In this document: in pieces, positions 27,135 to 35,152 of the stretch
Layout: every line of letters begins with the position of its first letter
Position numbering within the stretch: position 1 is the first letter of the stretch
Origin: Glycomyces lechevalierae
GTDB lineage: Bacteria; Actinomycetota; Actinomycetes; Mycobacteriales; Micromonosporaceae
Direction: 5' to 3'
Length of the DNA stretch: 64,000 bases
NCBI RefSeq assembly: GCF_027622945.1
Contig: NZ_JAPZVQ010000008.1
Location: forward strand, 138,040-202,039
Position numbers and translations under genes: made by a program
Notes under the pieces: model-generated
The model's input: the letters and a program-made list of their open reading frames with translations, nothing else
The model's database searches: none
What the model was told of the DNA's origin: nothing

Positions 27135-27254
27135 TACACAGCGTCACGGAGATGCGGAGGGCCCACAGGGTCCGGAACCGTCACCGAGGCGCCGGGGAAT
27201 ACCAAACCGGGGGGAGTGCCGGGCGGTCTGGGGTGGCCGCCCGGCACATTTTTG
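27135..27254 (+). ncRNA. candidate ~120-nt leader or small RNA
   Basis: Bounded by a strong promoter and an intrinsic terminator, this segment precedes the GNAT gene at 27327. It can form a GGGCCC/GGGTCC hairpin (one G-U) near 27160-27175. An ATG at 27152 with GGAG upstream opens an Arg/His-rich frame ([15 protein letters not shown]...), which could be a leader peptide. I matched no known riboswitch class. It may be an attenuator for the downstream gene or an independent small RNA. Confidence 0.45.
27216..27253 (+). terminator. intrinsic terminator with T tract
   Basis: A perfect 11-bp stem, GTGCCGGGCGG and its complement, with a 10-nt loop is followed immediately by ATTTTT. It lies 75 bp before the GNAT start codon and so would block or gate expression from the promoter at 27101. 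Confidence 0.9.
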
Positions 27255-27326
27255 TGCACGGTCTTCTGGTGCACGGTCGCTAATTCGATTGCGGGCCTTC
27301 CCGTGATGCGGGATCGTACGGTCATC

Positions 27327-28355
27327 ATGAGCGACATTGAAATCCTTCCGATCGATCCTCTCGACAACGCCCTCGTCGACGCCTGGATCGCGATGCAGAA
27401 CGCGATCGCCGCGCACGACCGGCCCGGCGACGCGCTTTACAGCCCCGCTCACCAGCGGCTCCGCCTGTTCCTCTACCCCGCCTCCGTCGCCGTCGAGCGC
27501 TACGTCGCGCAGGTCGACGGTCTGGTCGTTGGCGGCTTCGAGCTGGTCCTCTTCCTCCAGGACAACCAGCACCTCGCGAGCTTCGAGCTGGAGGTCCACC
27601 CCGACCACCGCCGCCGCGGCGTCGGCACCCGCCTGCTCGAGTTCATGGAGCAGCGCGTCGCCGAGCTCGGCCGCGACACGCTCCTGGCCGGCGTCTCCGA
27701 GACCGTCGAAGGCGGGCCGGCGATGGACCACTCGGGCCGCGAATTCGCCAAGGCGCGCGGGTACAAGGCCGTGGACAACGAGATCCACCGCCGCAACGAC
27801 CTCTTCGCCGTGGAGGACGACGACCTCGCGACGCTCTACGCCGACGCCTGGGCCAAGGCCGCCGGGTACGAGCTCGTGCAGTGGGTCAACCATGCGCCCG
27901 AGGACATCGTCGAGGGCATCGCCGCGATGCGCGCCCGCATGTACACCGACCCGCCGATGGGCGAGGAGCTGGACATCCGCCCGGCCCACTTCGACGTCGA
28001 GCGCGTGCGCGACGAGGAGCGGGTGCGCGCCGACCGCGGCGAACTCCAGCTCGCGGCCGCCGTCCGCCACGTCGAGTCCGGCGAGGTCGCCGGCCTGACC
28101 GACATCCTGGTCCTGCCCGGCGACGAGACCCATGCGGGCCAGAACGACACGATCGTGGACCCGGCGCACCGCGGCAAGCGGCTCGGCACCATCCTCAAGA
28201 TCGCCAACCAGCGCCTGCTGCGCGAGTACCGGCCGAAGCTGCGGTACGTGCACACCTGGAACGCCGAGGTCAACTCCCACATGATCGCCATCAACGAGGC
28301 CATCGGCTACCGCCGCTACTGCCGCGACATCGACGTGCAGAAGAAGCTCGCTTAG
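27327..28355 (+). CDS. GNAT family N-acetyltransferase (two GNAT domains)
   Basis: This is a 342-residue protein. The N-terminal GNAT domain has the acetyl-CoA-binding motif HPDHRRRGVGTRLLEF (about residues 91-106). The C-terminal domain has VDPAHRGKRLGTILKIANQRLL and ends in the IGYRRY strand. Double-GNAT proteins of this type are common in actinomycetes, and the acceptor is usually unknown. It is distantly like MshD, but this does not establish a mycothiol role. The ATG at 27327 was chosen; upstream codons fall in the terminator. Expression may be controlled by the promoter-terminator leader. Confidence 0.85.
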   Translation: MSDIEILPIDPLDNALVDAWIAMQNAIAAHDRPGDALYSPAHQRLRLFLYPASVAVERYVAQVDGLVVGGFELVLFLQDNQHLASFELEVHPDHRRRGVGTRLLEFMEQRVAELGRDTLLAGVSETVEGGPAMDHSGREFAKARGYKAVDNEIHRRNDLFAVEDDDLATLYADAWAKAAGYELVQWVNHAPEDIVEGIAAMRARMYTDPPMGEELDIRPAHFDVERVRDEERVRADRGELQLAAAVRHVESGEVAGLTDILVLPGDETHAGQNDTIVDPAHRGKRLGTILKIANQRLLREYRPKLRYVHTWNAEVNSHMIAINEAIGYRRYCRDIDVQKKLA

Positions 28356-28383
28356 TACGCAGATTCCCGCGTTGCAGATGGGA

Positions 28384-28478
28384 ACCGGCCCCCGGCGCAC
28401 ACGGCGAAGCTTGCGAGCCGTGAATGAGATCAGTGGCGAAGCTTGCGAGCCATAGTGAGAACAGCGCTGGGGGCCGGT
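28384..28478. terminator. bidirectional terminator with two repeats in its loop
   Basis: The arms ACCGGCCCCCGGCGC (28384-28398) and GCGCTGGGGGCCGGT (28464-28478) pair with one mismatch, and TCTTTCGTCTT follows. The 65-nt loop holds two copies of GGCGAAGCTTGCGAGCC (starting at 28403 and 28435), the same repeat family as at 10357-10453. It separates the GNAT gene from convergent manA. The repeats look inserted into a normal short loop. Confidence 0.8.
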
Positions 28479-28494
28479 CTTTCGTCTTGGGGCG

Positions 28495-29643
28495 TCAGGC
28501 GCTCGCGATGAACAGTTCGCCTTCGCCGCTCGCGATGATCGGACCCGCCGTGCCGGCCGAGAAGGCCGCGCGGCCGGGGGAGAGGGCCACCTCGCCCTCG
28601 TCGTCCGCCACGGTGACGTTCCCGCCGGTGCTCAGGCAGATCCGGGGGCCGTCGATGTCGATCCGGAGCGGCTCGCCGGTGAGTTCGATACGCCGGAGCG
28701 TGAAGTCCTCGATCGGGACCGGCCAGGTGCGCACCACGCCGGCGTCCTCGATGAGGGCGCGCGGCTCGTCGATCGCGTTGAAGTCCAGGACGCGCAGCAG
28801 CTCCGGCACGTCGACGCGCTTGTTGGTGAGGCCGCCGCGCAGCACGTTGTCGCTCGCGGCCATGATCTCCACGCCGAAGCCCTTGAGGTAGGCGTGCAGG
28901 TTCCCCGCGGGCATGTACACGCCCTCGCCCGGTTGGAGCGTGATGTGGTTGAGCAGCAGGCTGACCAGGACGCCCGGGTCGTCGGGGTAGGAGCGTGCCA
29001 GGTTCACCAGGTCCGCCGCGTCCGCGGTCGCGAGTTCGGCGGCGGCCTTCGCGGCCGCGTCGATGATGCCGCGGCACTCCTCGCGGCCCAGCCCCAGCAG
29101 GTCCGGGACGGCGCGGCGCAGGCCGGCCTTCGGGTCGCGCAGGGTGGCGACCAGCGATTCGAGTTCGGGGACGCCGAGCGCTTCGATGTCCGCGGCGGCC
29201 GCGAGCGGGTCGCGGAAGCCGCACATCGCGCGGAACTCGGTGAGCGCCACCAGGAGTTCGGGCTTGTGGTTGTCGTCGACGTAGTTGCGGTAGGCCGCGT
29301 CGATGCCGATGCGCAGCTCGCGCTGGTGGCCCGAGTTGGCCTGGCGCAGGTTCGGGTGCGCCTGGAGCGACAGGGGCTTGCCCGCCGCGAGCAGCTTCAG
29401 CAGGAACGGGAGCTTCGGGCCGAAGCGGTCGAGCACCCGCTGTCCGAGCATCTCCGCCGGGGACGAGGCGATCGCGTCGTCCAGCGGCCGGCCGTCGTGG
29501 AGGGTCGAGGGGGCGCTGTGGTGGGCCCCGAGCCATTCCTCGGCTTCAGGGAGGTCGGCGGGGACCTCCCGGCCCTGCAACTGGGCGATGTCGACTTGCG
29601 ATCCCCACGCGTAGTTGCGGATGACACCGTAGAGCCCCTGCAC
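28495..29643 (-). CDS. manA: mannose-6-phosphate isomerase, class I
   Basis: This is a 382-residue zinc enzyme interconverting fructose-6-P and mannose-6-P. Type I motifs are visible: NYAWGS near the N-terminus, LSLQAHP (metal ligand His), KPELLVAL, and the YMPAGNLHAYLKG metal/active site near residue 260. The GTG start at 29643 has GAGGAG upstream. It feeds mannose-6-P to ManB and ManC encoded upstream in this cluster, for GDP-mannose and cell-envelope glycans. Confidence 0.93.
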   Translation of the reverse strand: MQGLYGVIRNYAWGSQVDIAQLQGREVPADLPEAEEWLGAHHSAPSTLHDGRPLDDAIASSPAEMLGQRVLDRFGPKLPFLLKLLAAGKPLSLQAHPNLRQANSGHQRELRIGIDAAYRNYVDDNHKPELLVALTEFRAMCGFRDPLAAAADIEALGVPELESLVATLRDPKAGLRRAVPDLLGLGREECRGIIDAAAKAAAELATADAADLVNLARSYPDDPGVLVSLLLNHITLQPGEGVYMPAGNLHAYLKGFGVEIMAASDNVLRGGLTNKRVDVPELLRVLDFNAIDEPRALIEDAGVVRTWPVPIEDFTLRRIELTGEPLRIDIDGPRICLSTGGNVTVADDEGEVALSPGRAAFSAGTAGPIIASGEGELFIASA

Positions 29644-29735
29644 CGCCGCTCCTCACTGTTCGGGTTGAAGGCCTCAACTCTAACGGTTCGGCCCGCGCGG
29701 CCCGCCACCCCGGCCCGCCTGAGCGCGGGACGGCG

Positions 29736-29768
29736 AAGGCCGCGGACGGCATCGCCGTCCGCGGCCTT
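29736..29768. terminator. strong hairpin between the PGI/PMI-like gene and manA
   Basis: A perfect 15-bp stem (AAGGCCGCGGACGGC and its complement) has a 3-nt ATC loop. No long T run is present on either strand. It lies between two minus-strand genes and probably reduces read-through into manA. Confidence 0.85.
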
Positions 29769-29795
29769 GAAAGTGTTGCGGCCCTTATGGTTCCG

Positions 29796-30989
29796 CTAGT
29801 CGGAACCGAGGGTGGCGTCCTTCATCTCGGAGACTGCCGGGACGCGCATCGGGTCGAGGCCGTGGGCGAGCGCCAGGTACACCGACGCGAAGTCGGGGAC
29901 GGCGATGAGCGAGGCCAGCCGTTCGAGCGAGCAGCCGCCCTCGGCGGGCAGCACGTCGCAGCGGACGCCGCGGCGGGAGGCCAGGTCGGCGACGGCGTCG
30001 GCGCGGCGCACGTCCGGCTTGGGGCCGGTCTCGTCGCCGTCGAGGCCGTCGTCGCGCATGAGCACGATCCGCAGGCGGGTCAGCTCGTCGTCCTCGGGGT
30101 CCGCGAAGATGTCCTTCTGGCCCTCGGCGAGCGAGCCGAACACGCCGTCGAGGAGGCCGACGCGGCCGCGCCCGACCTCGCCGAGTTCACCGGAGACGAC
30201 CGGGTAGCGGGAGTTCGCGGCGAGCATGTCGCCGAAGCGGCGGGCGGCCACTCCGGCGAGCGGGCTCGAGCCCCACACGACCGGGATCGACCCGGCCAGG
30301 TTCATCGCGAGCTCCTTCGCCGGGTTGACGTACGCGTCGGCGTCCGGGCGGCAGCGCTCGGCGTCCTCGTCGAGCCGCCGCGCGGTCTCGGCGATGTCCG
30401 CCTCCACGAGGTTCACGAGCCCGAGTTCCCTGGCGGCCATGAGGACCGGGACGGTGAGCGCCCACAGGCTGAGGCGTGCGGGGGCGCGGCGGGGGACGGC
30501 CACGAACGGGGCGCGGGCGCGCTCGGCGAGCGACTGCAGCTCCGAGTCGGGGGCGCCGATGGCGACGAGGCGCGCGCCGCGGCGCCAGGCGGCCTCGGCG
30601 GCGGCCAGCGCCTCGGGGCTGCGGCCTGAGGCCGAGACGGCGATGACGACGTCCGCGGCGCCGACCCAGCCGGGGACGCCGGCGGAGCGGTGGCCGAGGA
30701 TCGGCACGGGGCAGCGGGGCCCTGCCACGGTGGCGAGGATGTCGCCGGTGCGCGCGGCGGTGCCGACGCCCGCGACGACGACCGCGCGGGGGCGGCCTTC
30801 TTCGGCGAGCGCGGTGAGGCCGGCGTCGTTGGCGAGCGCGGCGGACTCGCGGAGCTGCGGTCCGGCCGAGGCGAGCGCCCAGAGGGCGCCGCCGGGCCGG
30901 ATCGACTCGCTCAGGTCGCCTTCGATGCGGCGCTCGTCGGGGAGCCGGTCGCCGGTGATCCCGGCGAGGCCGTCGTCCTCAAGACCCAT
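29796..30989 (-). CDS. SIS-domain phosphoglucose/phosphomannose isomerase-like protein
   Basis: This is a 397-residue protein with two SIS (sugar isomerase) lobes. The N-terminal lobe has VVVAGVGTAA and IAVSASGRSPEALAA, the phosphosugar-binding Ser-rich loop. The C-terminal part has IPVVWGSSPLAGVAARRF and matches the bifunctional PGI/PMI family. In mycobacteria the homologue lies between manA and manB, as here. It probably isomerises or senses phosphohexoses. The Trm112-like and manB genes lie upstream on the same strand. Confidence 0.87.
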   Translation of the reverse strand: MGLEDDGLAGITGDRLPDERRIEGDLSESIRPGGALWALASAGPQLRESAALANDAGLTALAEEGRPRAVVVAGVGTAARTGDILATVAGPRCPVPILGHRSAGVPGWVGAADVVIAVSASGRSPEALAAAEAAWRRGARLVAIGAPDSELQSLAERARAPFVAVPRRAPARLSLWALTVPVLMAARELGLVNLVEADIAETARRLDEDAERCRPDADAYVNPAKELAMNLAGSIPVVWGSSPLAGVAARRFGDMLAANSRYPVVSGELGEVGRGRVGLLDGVFGSLAEGQKDIFADPEDDELTRLRIVLMRDDGLDGDETGPKPDVRRADAVADLASRRGVRCDVLPAEGGCSLERLASLIAVPDFASVYLALAHGLDPMRVPAVSEMKDATLGSD

Positions 30990-31079
30990 GCTGTACTCCT
31001 CCTTGGCCTGCGGCCCTGGGCGGTTCGCTTCGTTGCCGGGACGGTTCTCGCACTGCCTCGGGAGCCGAGGCGGGCGCTG

Positions 31080-31253
31080 CTACTCCGGGCCGTCGAGGAG
31101 CATCACGGGGATGCCGTCCTCGACCCGGAAGACCTTGGCGCACTCCGAGCAGGTGAGCGCGTTCGCCTCGCGGTCGTACGAGAGCGGGGCGTGGTGGGGC
31201 TCGGGGCAGCGCAGCAGCTCGAGGAGCACTGGCTTGGGAGCGGTGGCGGGCAT
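31080..31253 (-). CDS. Trm112-like zinc-ribbon protein
   Basis: This is a 57-residue protein, too short for many gene finders. It starts MPATAPKPVLLELLRCPE and has two Cys sites: one in LLRCPE and a CSEC pair in LTCSECAKVF, followed by EDGIPVMLL. That is the Trm112/YcaR pattern, where the zinc fold activates or stabilises methyltransferases or other partners. It lies 3 nt after the manB stop and upstream of the SIS gene, so it is part of the mannose operon. Confidence 0.88.
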   Translation of the reverse strand: MPATAPKPVLLELLRCPEPHHAPLSYDREANALTCSECAKVFRVEDGIPVMLLDGPE

Positions 31254-31256
31254 GGG

Positions 31257-32636
31257 CTAGTTCCTTACGGTGCGGAGGATGTCGTCCCGCAGCCGCTCCA
31301 TGGACGCCTGGTCGGGGCCCTCGGCGTTGAGGCGCAGCAGCGGTTCGGTGTTGGACGGGCGCAGATTGGCCCACGAGCCGTCTTCGAGGTTGATCGTGAG
31401 GCCGTCGAGGCGGTCGGTCGTGACCCCTTCTCGCGCAGCGTACTGCGCGGCGACCTCTTCGATCTTCGCGTGCGGGTCGTCGACCTTGGAGTTGATCTCG
31501 CCGGAGGGCACGTAGCGCACGAACTCCTCGGAGAGCTCTTTGGCGGTGCGCTCGCTCTCGCCGACGGCGGCGAGGACGTGCATCGCGGCGAGCATGCCGG
31601 TGTCGGCGAACCAGAAGTCGCGGAAGTAGTAGTGCGCGGAGTGCTCGCCGCCGAAGACGGCGTTCTCCTCGCCCATGACGGCCTTGATGTAGGAGTGGCC
31701 GACGCGGGTGCGCAGCGGGCGGCCGCCGTGCTCGGCGATGATCTCGGGGACGGCCTTCGAGGTGATCAGGTTGTGGCACACCGCGGAACCGGGGTGCTTG
31801 GCGAGTTCGCGGGTGGCGATGAGCGCGGTGATCGCGGACGGGGTGACGGGCTCGCCGTCGGCGTCCACGACGAAGCAGCGGTCGGCGTCGCCGTCGAAGG
31901 CCAGGCCGAGGTCGGCGCCGACTTCCCTGACGCGGGCCTGCAGGTCGACGATGTTCGCCGGTTCGAGCGGGTTGGCCTCGTGGTTGGGGAACGTCCCGTC
32001 GAGCTCGAAGTAGAGCTCGTCGATCTCGAGGGGGAGCGCGGCGAGGACCTGGTCGCCGAGGACGGCGCGGACGGTGTGGCCGCCCATGCCGTTGCCCGCG
32101 TCGACGACGATCTTGAGCGGGCGGATGTTCGAGAGGTCGACGAGGTCGCGCAGGTAGGCGGCGTACGCGGCGAGGAAGTCCTCGCTCGTGGTCGTCCCGG
32201 GCTTCTCGGCCTCACGGGCCGGTTCGCCGTCGAGGATCGCCTGGGCCTTGTCGCGGATGTCCGCGAGGCCCGTGTCGAGGCCGATCGGGCGGGCCGCGGG
32301 CAGGCACAACTTCAGGCCGTTGTAGGCGGCCGGGTTGTGGCTGGCGGTGCACATCGCGCCGGCGACGTTCCGCTGGCCGGCGATGAAGTAGAGCATGTCG
32401 GTCGAGCAGAGACCGGCATTGATGACATCTGCGCCGGCGCGGGTCGCGCCGCGCGCGAAGGCTTCGGCGAAGCCGGGGCCGGAGTCGCGCATGTCGTGGC
32501 CGACGGCCCACGTCTTTTCACCGGTGACGGCCACGGCCGCTGCGCCGATGGCCTCCATGACCTCGGGCGTGAGTTGCGAACCGACGAGTCCGCGCACGTC
32601 ATAGGCCTTCACGAATTCGCTGAGATTGGGAGCCAC
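31257..32636 (-). CDS. manB: phosphomannomutase/phosphoglucomutase
   Basis: This is a 459-residue alpha-D-phosphohexomutase that converts mannose-6-P to mannose-1-P. The phosphoserine is in TASHNP; the magnesium site is DGDADR; the sugar-binding motif is GGEHSAH; the phosphate-binding C-terminal motif is RPSNTEP. The GTG at 32636 reads MAPNLSEFVKAYDVRG, the normal N-terminus. It heads the operon manB, trm112-like, PGI/PMI-like. Confidence 0.95.
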   Translation of the reverse strand: MAPNLSEFVKAYDVRGLVGSQLTPEVMEAIGAAAVAVTGEKTWAVGHDMRDSGPGFAEAFARGATRAGADVINAGLCSTDMLYFIAGQRNVAGAMCTASHNPAAYNGLKLCLPAARPIGLDTGLADIRDKAQAILDGEPAREAEKPGTTTSEDFLAAYAAYLRDLVDLSNIRPLKIVVDAGNGMGGHTVRAVLGDQVLAALPLEIDELYFELDGTFPNHEANPLEPANIVDLQARVREVGADLGLAFDGDADRCFVVDADGEPVTPSAITALIATRELAKHPGSAVCHNLITSKAVPEIIAEHGGRPLRTRVGHSYIKAVMGEENAVFGGEHSAHYYFRDFWFADTGMLAAMHVLAAVGESERTAKELSEEFVRYVPSGEINSKVDDPHAKIEEVAAQYAAREGVTTDRLDGLTINLEDGSWANLRPSNTEPLLRLNAEGPDQASMERLRDDILRTVRN

Positions 32637-32714
32637 TCAGTTGCCGCCTTTCCGGTGTTGCGGGTCCGGTGGGGAGACGTTCGGCACCCTCGCCAAGGCC
32701 GCCCCGTGACGAGA

Positions 32715-33149
32715 CTAGCGCTGTAGGTCCTCGTCGCCGGACACCACCCGGAGGTGACGCCGGGCACCGATCTGCGGCGCAGAGGGGCGGAGCCCTTGGC
32801 GCGGAGACGCATCGGGGTCCTCGTACCGGCTCCCCGTCATGGGGGCGGGCTCGGACGCGTCGATGTCGTGCCTCTCGCTCACGGCGGCTTCCCGCACGGC
32901 GTTGGCCAGGGCGACCAGGTCGTCGTCGGTGGGCATGGGCACCGCGTAATCGCCTTGATGGCGGACCAGTTCCCAGCCGTGGGGCACGGTGAGGCGCCGG
33001 GCGTGCGCATCACACAGGTCATAGCTGTGGGGTTCCCGCGTCGTCGAGAGCGGGCCGACCACAGCCGTCGAATCCGAGTAGATATATGTCAAAGTGGCCA
33101 CCGCAGGCTGGCGGCAGCCGTTCCGGGAGCAACGCCGATCCGACCTCAC
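32715..33149 (-). CDS. DUF3499 protein
   Basis: This is a 144-residue actinobacterial protein beginning MRSDRRCSRNGCRQPAVATLTYIY, the DUF3499 signature. Cys pairs (CSRNGC and later LCDAHARRL) suggest a small zinc-binding fold. The last 50 residues are variable. GTG start. It is divergent from the zincin-like gene and adjacent to manB, the same order as in mycobacteria. No function is known. Confidence 0.9.
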   Translation of the reverse strand: MRSDRRCSRNGCRQPAVATLTYIYSDSTAVVGPLSTTREPHSYDLCDAHARRLTVPHGWELVRHQGDYAVPMPTDDDLVALANAVREAAVSERHDIDASEPAPMTGSRYEDPDASPRQGLRPSAPQIGARRHLRVVSGDEDLQR

Positions 33150-33270
33150 CCCACGAAACTACCACTCGCGGTGGCGAAGTCAGCGACGCTGAACTGTGGT
33201 CCGATGCGGAATTGTCCGGATCGGGATCGCGGGGACCGAAATCGTCGGGCGCGAACGCTATGGTTTCCCC

Positions 33271-33702
33271 ATGCGCAGAGATCGACACGGACGGGGGATG
33301 CGGGGGCCGCTGGCGCCTCGCGCACTGCCGCTGCGGCGCACGCCCGTCGAGCAGTTCGACGCGCTGGTGATGGATTCGGTGGTCGAGATCGAGCGCCGCC
33401 TGGCGGAGTCGCTCGGCTCGAAGTTCACGGACCTGCGCCACATCGAGTTCGCCGTGGACGAGGTGCCGCCGGAGTCCCAGAACTACGACGCGGACATCGT
33501 GGAGGACCGCGGGGTGCCGCTCTCGAAGCTGTACCCGGCGCAGCCGGGCACGGTCGCGGCCTCGCCGCGGATCGTCCTGTACCGCAGGCCGATCGAGCTG
33601 CGGGCCGAGGGCAAGGGCGAGATGGAGGGCCTGGTGCGCTCGGTGCTCGCCGAGCAGCTCGCGTCCCTGCTCAACCTGCCGCCCGAGGACCTGGAGTTCT
33701 GA
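33271..33702 (+). CDS. zincin-like metallopeptidase-family protein lacking HExxH
   Basis: This is a 143-residue protein of the actinobacterial metallopeptidase family found between DUF3499 and whiB2. Typical sequence includes FDALVMDSVVEIERRL, FAVDEVPP and PRIVLYRRPIE. In the helix where zincins carry HExxH this protein reads LAEQLASLLNL, so no zinc-binding His pair is visible. It may be a non-catalytic family member. The ATG at 33271 gives a basic N-terminal tail; a later start would also be possible. Confidence 0.8.
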   Translation: MRRDRHGRGMRGPLAPRALPLRRTPVEQFDALVMDSVVEIERRLAESLGSKFTDLRHIEFAVDEVPPESQNYDADIVEDRGVPLSKLYPAQPGTVAASPRIVLYRRPIELRAEGKGEMEGLVRSVLAEQLASLLNLPPEDLEF

Positions 33703-33770
33703 GCCTCGAGCACAGCGCAGGGGCGGGACATCGATGTCCCGCCCCCGCCGCTCGCTCGCAGGGATGTGGT

Positions 33771-34277
33771 TTACGCGGCGACCGGTATGCGCTCCTGCAC
33801 GGCCGGTTCCTCCGCGAGTTCGCCGATCGGAGCGGGCAGGCGGGCGCCGACCAGCTCCTCCAGCAGGTCCACCTGACTGCCGATGCCGCCCCCGACCAGG
33901 ACGGGCTCGACATGGCGCTGCTCCGCCGCGAAGACGACCTCCGAAGTCAGCGCGGGGTTGATCATCGGGCTCGGGAAGCACACCACCACGGGCAGGCGCT
34001 CCGTGCGCCGACGTGCCGCCTCGCGCGCCTGGCGCTTGATCTTGCGGCGCTCCCTTTCGGAGAGCCCGCCCCAGATGCCGAAGCGCTCATCGTGGTCGAG
34101 TGCGTACTGCAGACAGTTCTCTTTGACCTCGCACCGCGCGCAGATGCGTTTCGCATCCCGCGTGGACCCCCCTTTTTCGGGGAAGAACGCCTCCGGATCG
34201 GTCTGCGCGCACAATGCGCGAGCCTGCCACTCCGGAACGTTACCCAAAAGGTCGGCCAAGTAGTCACGGCCGTCCAT
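33771..34277 (-). CDS. WhiB2/WhmD-type iron-sulfur regulator with C-terminal extension
   Basis: This is a 168-residue protein. The first 95 residues are a classic WhiB domain: cluster cysteines Cys23, Cys46, Cys49 and Cys55 (ICARCEVKENC) and the GIWGG turn, then the basic ERERRKIKRQ helix. WhiB2 proteins control septation and sporulation and bind a 4Fe-4S cluster. The next 75 residues are not typical (PVVVCFPSPMINPALTSE ... ERIPVAA) yet keep strongly GC-biased third positions, so they are coded. The ATG at 34277 begins MDGRDYLADLLG; upstream codons are unlikely. Its neighbourhood with manB and DUF3499 supports the WhiB2 assignment. Confidence 0.9.
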   Translation of the reverse strand: MDGRDYLADLLGNVPEWQARALCAQTDPEAFFPEKGGSTRDAKRICARCEVKENCLQYALDHDERFGIWGGLSERERRKIKRQAREAARRRTERLPVVVCFPSPMINPALTSEVVFAAEQRHVEPVLVGGGIGSQVDLLEELVGARLPAPIGELAEEPAVQERIPVAA

Positions 34278-34606
34278 ATACGTCCGCCTCCTCGTTCGCG
34301 CACCGGTCGGACCGGTGCTCCCCCCTTGCAATCACTTGCGCTGCACCGGGATGCGGATGGCGGGCTGGACGCGTTCCCTCCCCTGAAAACGCGTACGGCC
34401 CTGCTGCGGACGAGCCGGTCGTCCGCTGGTGCCTGTCCTGCATGGTTGTGCTTCTGGTGAAGCCCGGTGCCCGCGGGCGGCCTGTAGATGGGGCCGCACC
34501 GCCATTACTCGTCGCTATGGACGATGAGTGCTCATCGCTATTCGGTCACGGTTCGATATCAGACGATAGCGCACAGTGAACTGAATGATGGAAGGACCCC
34601 TCAGAC
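34278..34606. other. intergenic region upstream of whiB2
   Basis: About 330 bp between two minus-strand genes. It should hold the whiB2 promoter. Several short overlapping frames exist but none has coding character. No strong hairpin was seen apart from ordinary GC-rich pairing. Confidence 0.5.
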
Positions 34607-35152
34607 TCACGCTTGTGGGGGACTTAACTTGACAGGTTTCGGAGTGGAGGATCGCTCACGAGTTCCGTTCCACCGCACCAAGACAAGACCGATACCGGCC
34701 AATGTCAACCACACCGCGTCGAGCAGCAGTCGCTCCACGGCGGCGCGGGTGTCGATGAAGACCTGTCCTTCCTCAGCCAATTGCCTGGCGTCGTCGAATC
34801 CGTACCGGGCTGCCGACAGCGTCAGCAGTACACCGATAACGAGGTAGGCGACATAAACGAGACGGGTAAGGCGGACTGTCACCCGTCCGGGTCGCGTGTC
34901 GGGTGCGACGAACGACGCGAGCGCAGGCAGCGCGACCGGGAGGATCGAGAAGAGCGTCGCCCGCGCCTCGTCGGTGAAGCCGATGCCGGCGGCGCGGCGG
35001 AGGGTGTCGTCGCGCGGGTCGAGGCCGACCCCGAAGAGCCACTGGGACAAGGCGACGGCGATGAACACCAGTGCGCAGGCGAGCAGGACGGCCGCGATGA
35101 CCGAGCGCTGCCGGGAGGTGATCTGGCGGGACCCGAGCTTCATGGGCGCCAT
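34607..35152 (-). CDS. four-TM integral membrane protein
   Basis: This is a 181-residue protein with hydrophobic helices at about residues 17-40, 68-84, 94-113 and 137-160 and a polar C-terminal tail. Its ATG overlaps the manC stop (TAATG), so it is translated with manC. I do not recognise a family. Position suggests a role linked to mannose or envelope metabolism, but that is inference from adjacency only. Confidence 0.75.
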   Translation of the reverse strand: MAPMKLGSRQITSRQRSVIAAVLLACALVFIAVALSQWLFGVGLDPRDDTLRRAAGIGFTDEARATLFSILPVALPALASFVAPDTRPGRVTVRLTRLVYVAYLVIGVLLTLSAARYGFDDARQLAEEGQVFIDTRAAVERLLLDAVWLTLAGIGLVLVRWNGTRERSSTPKPVKLSPPQA

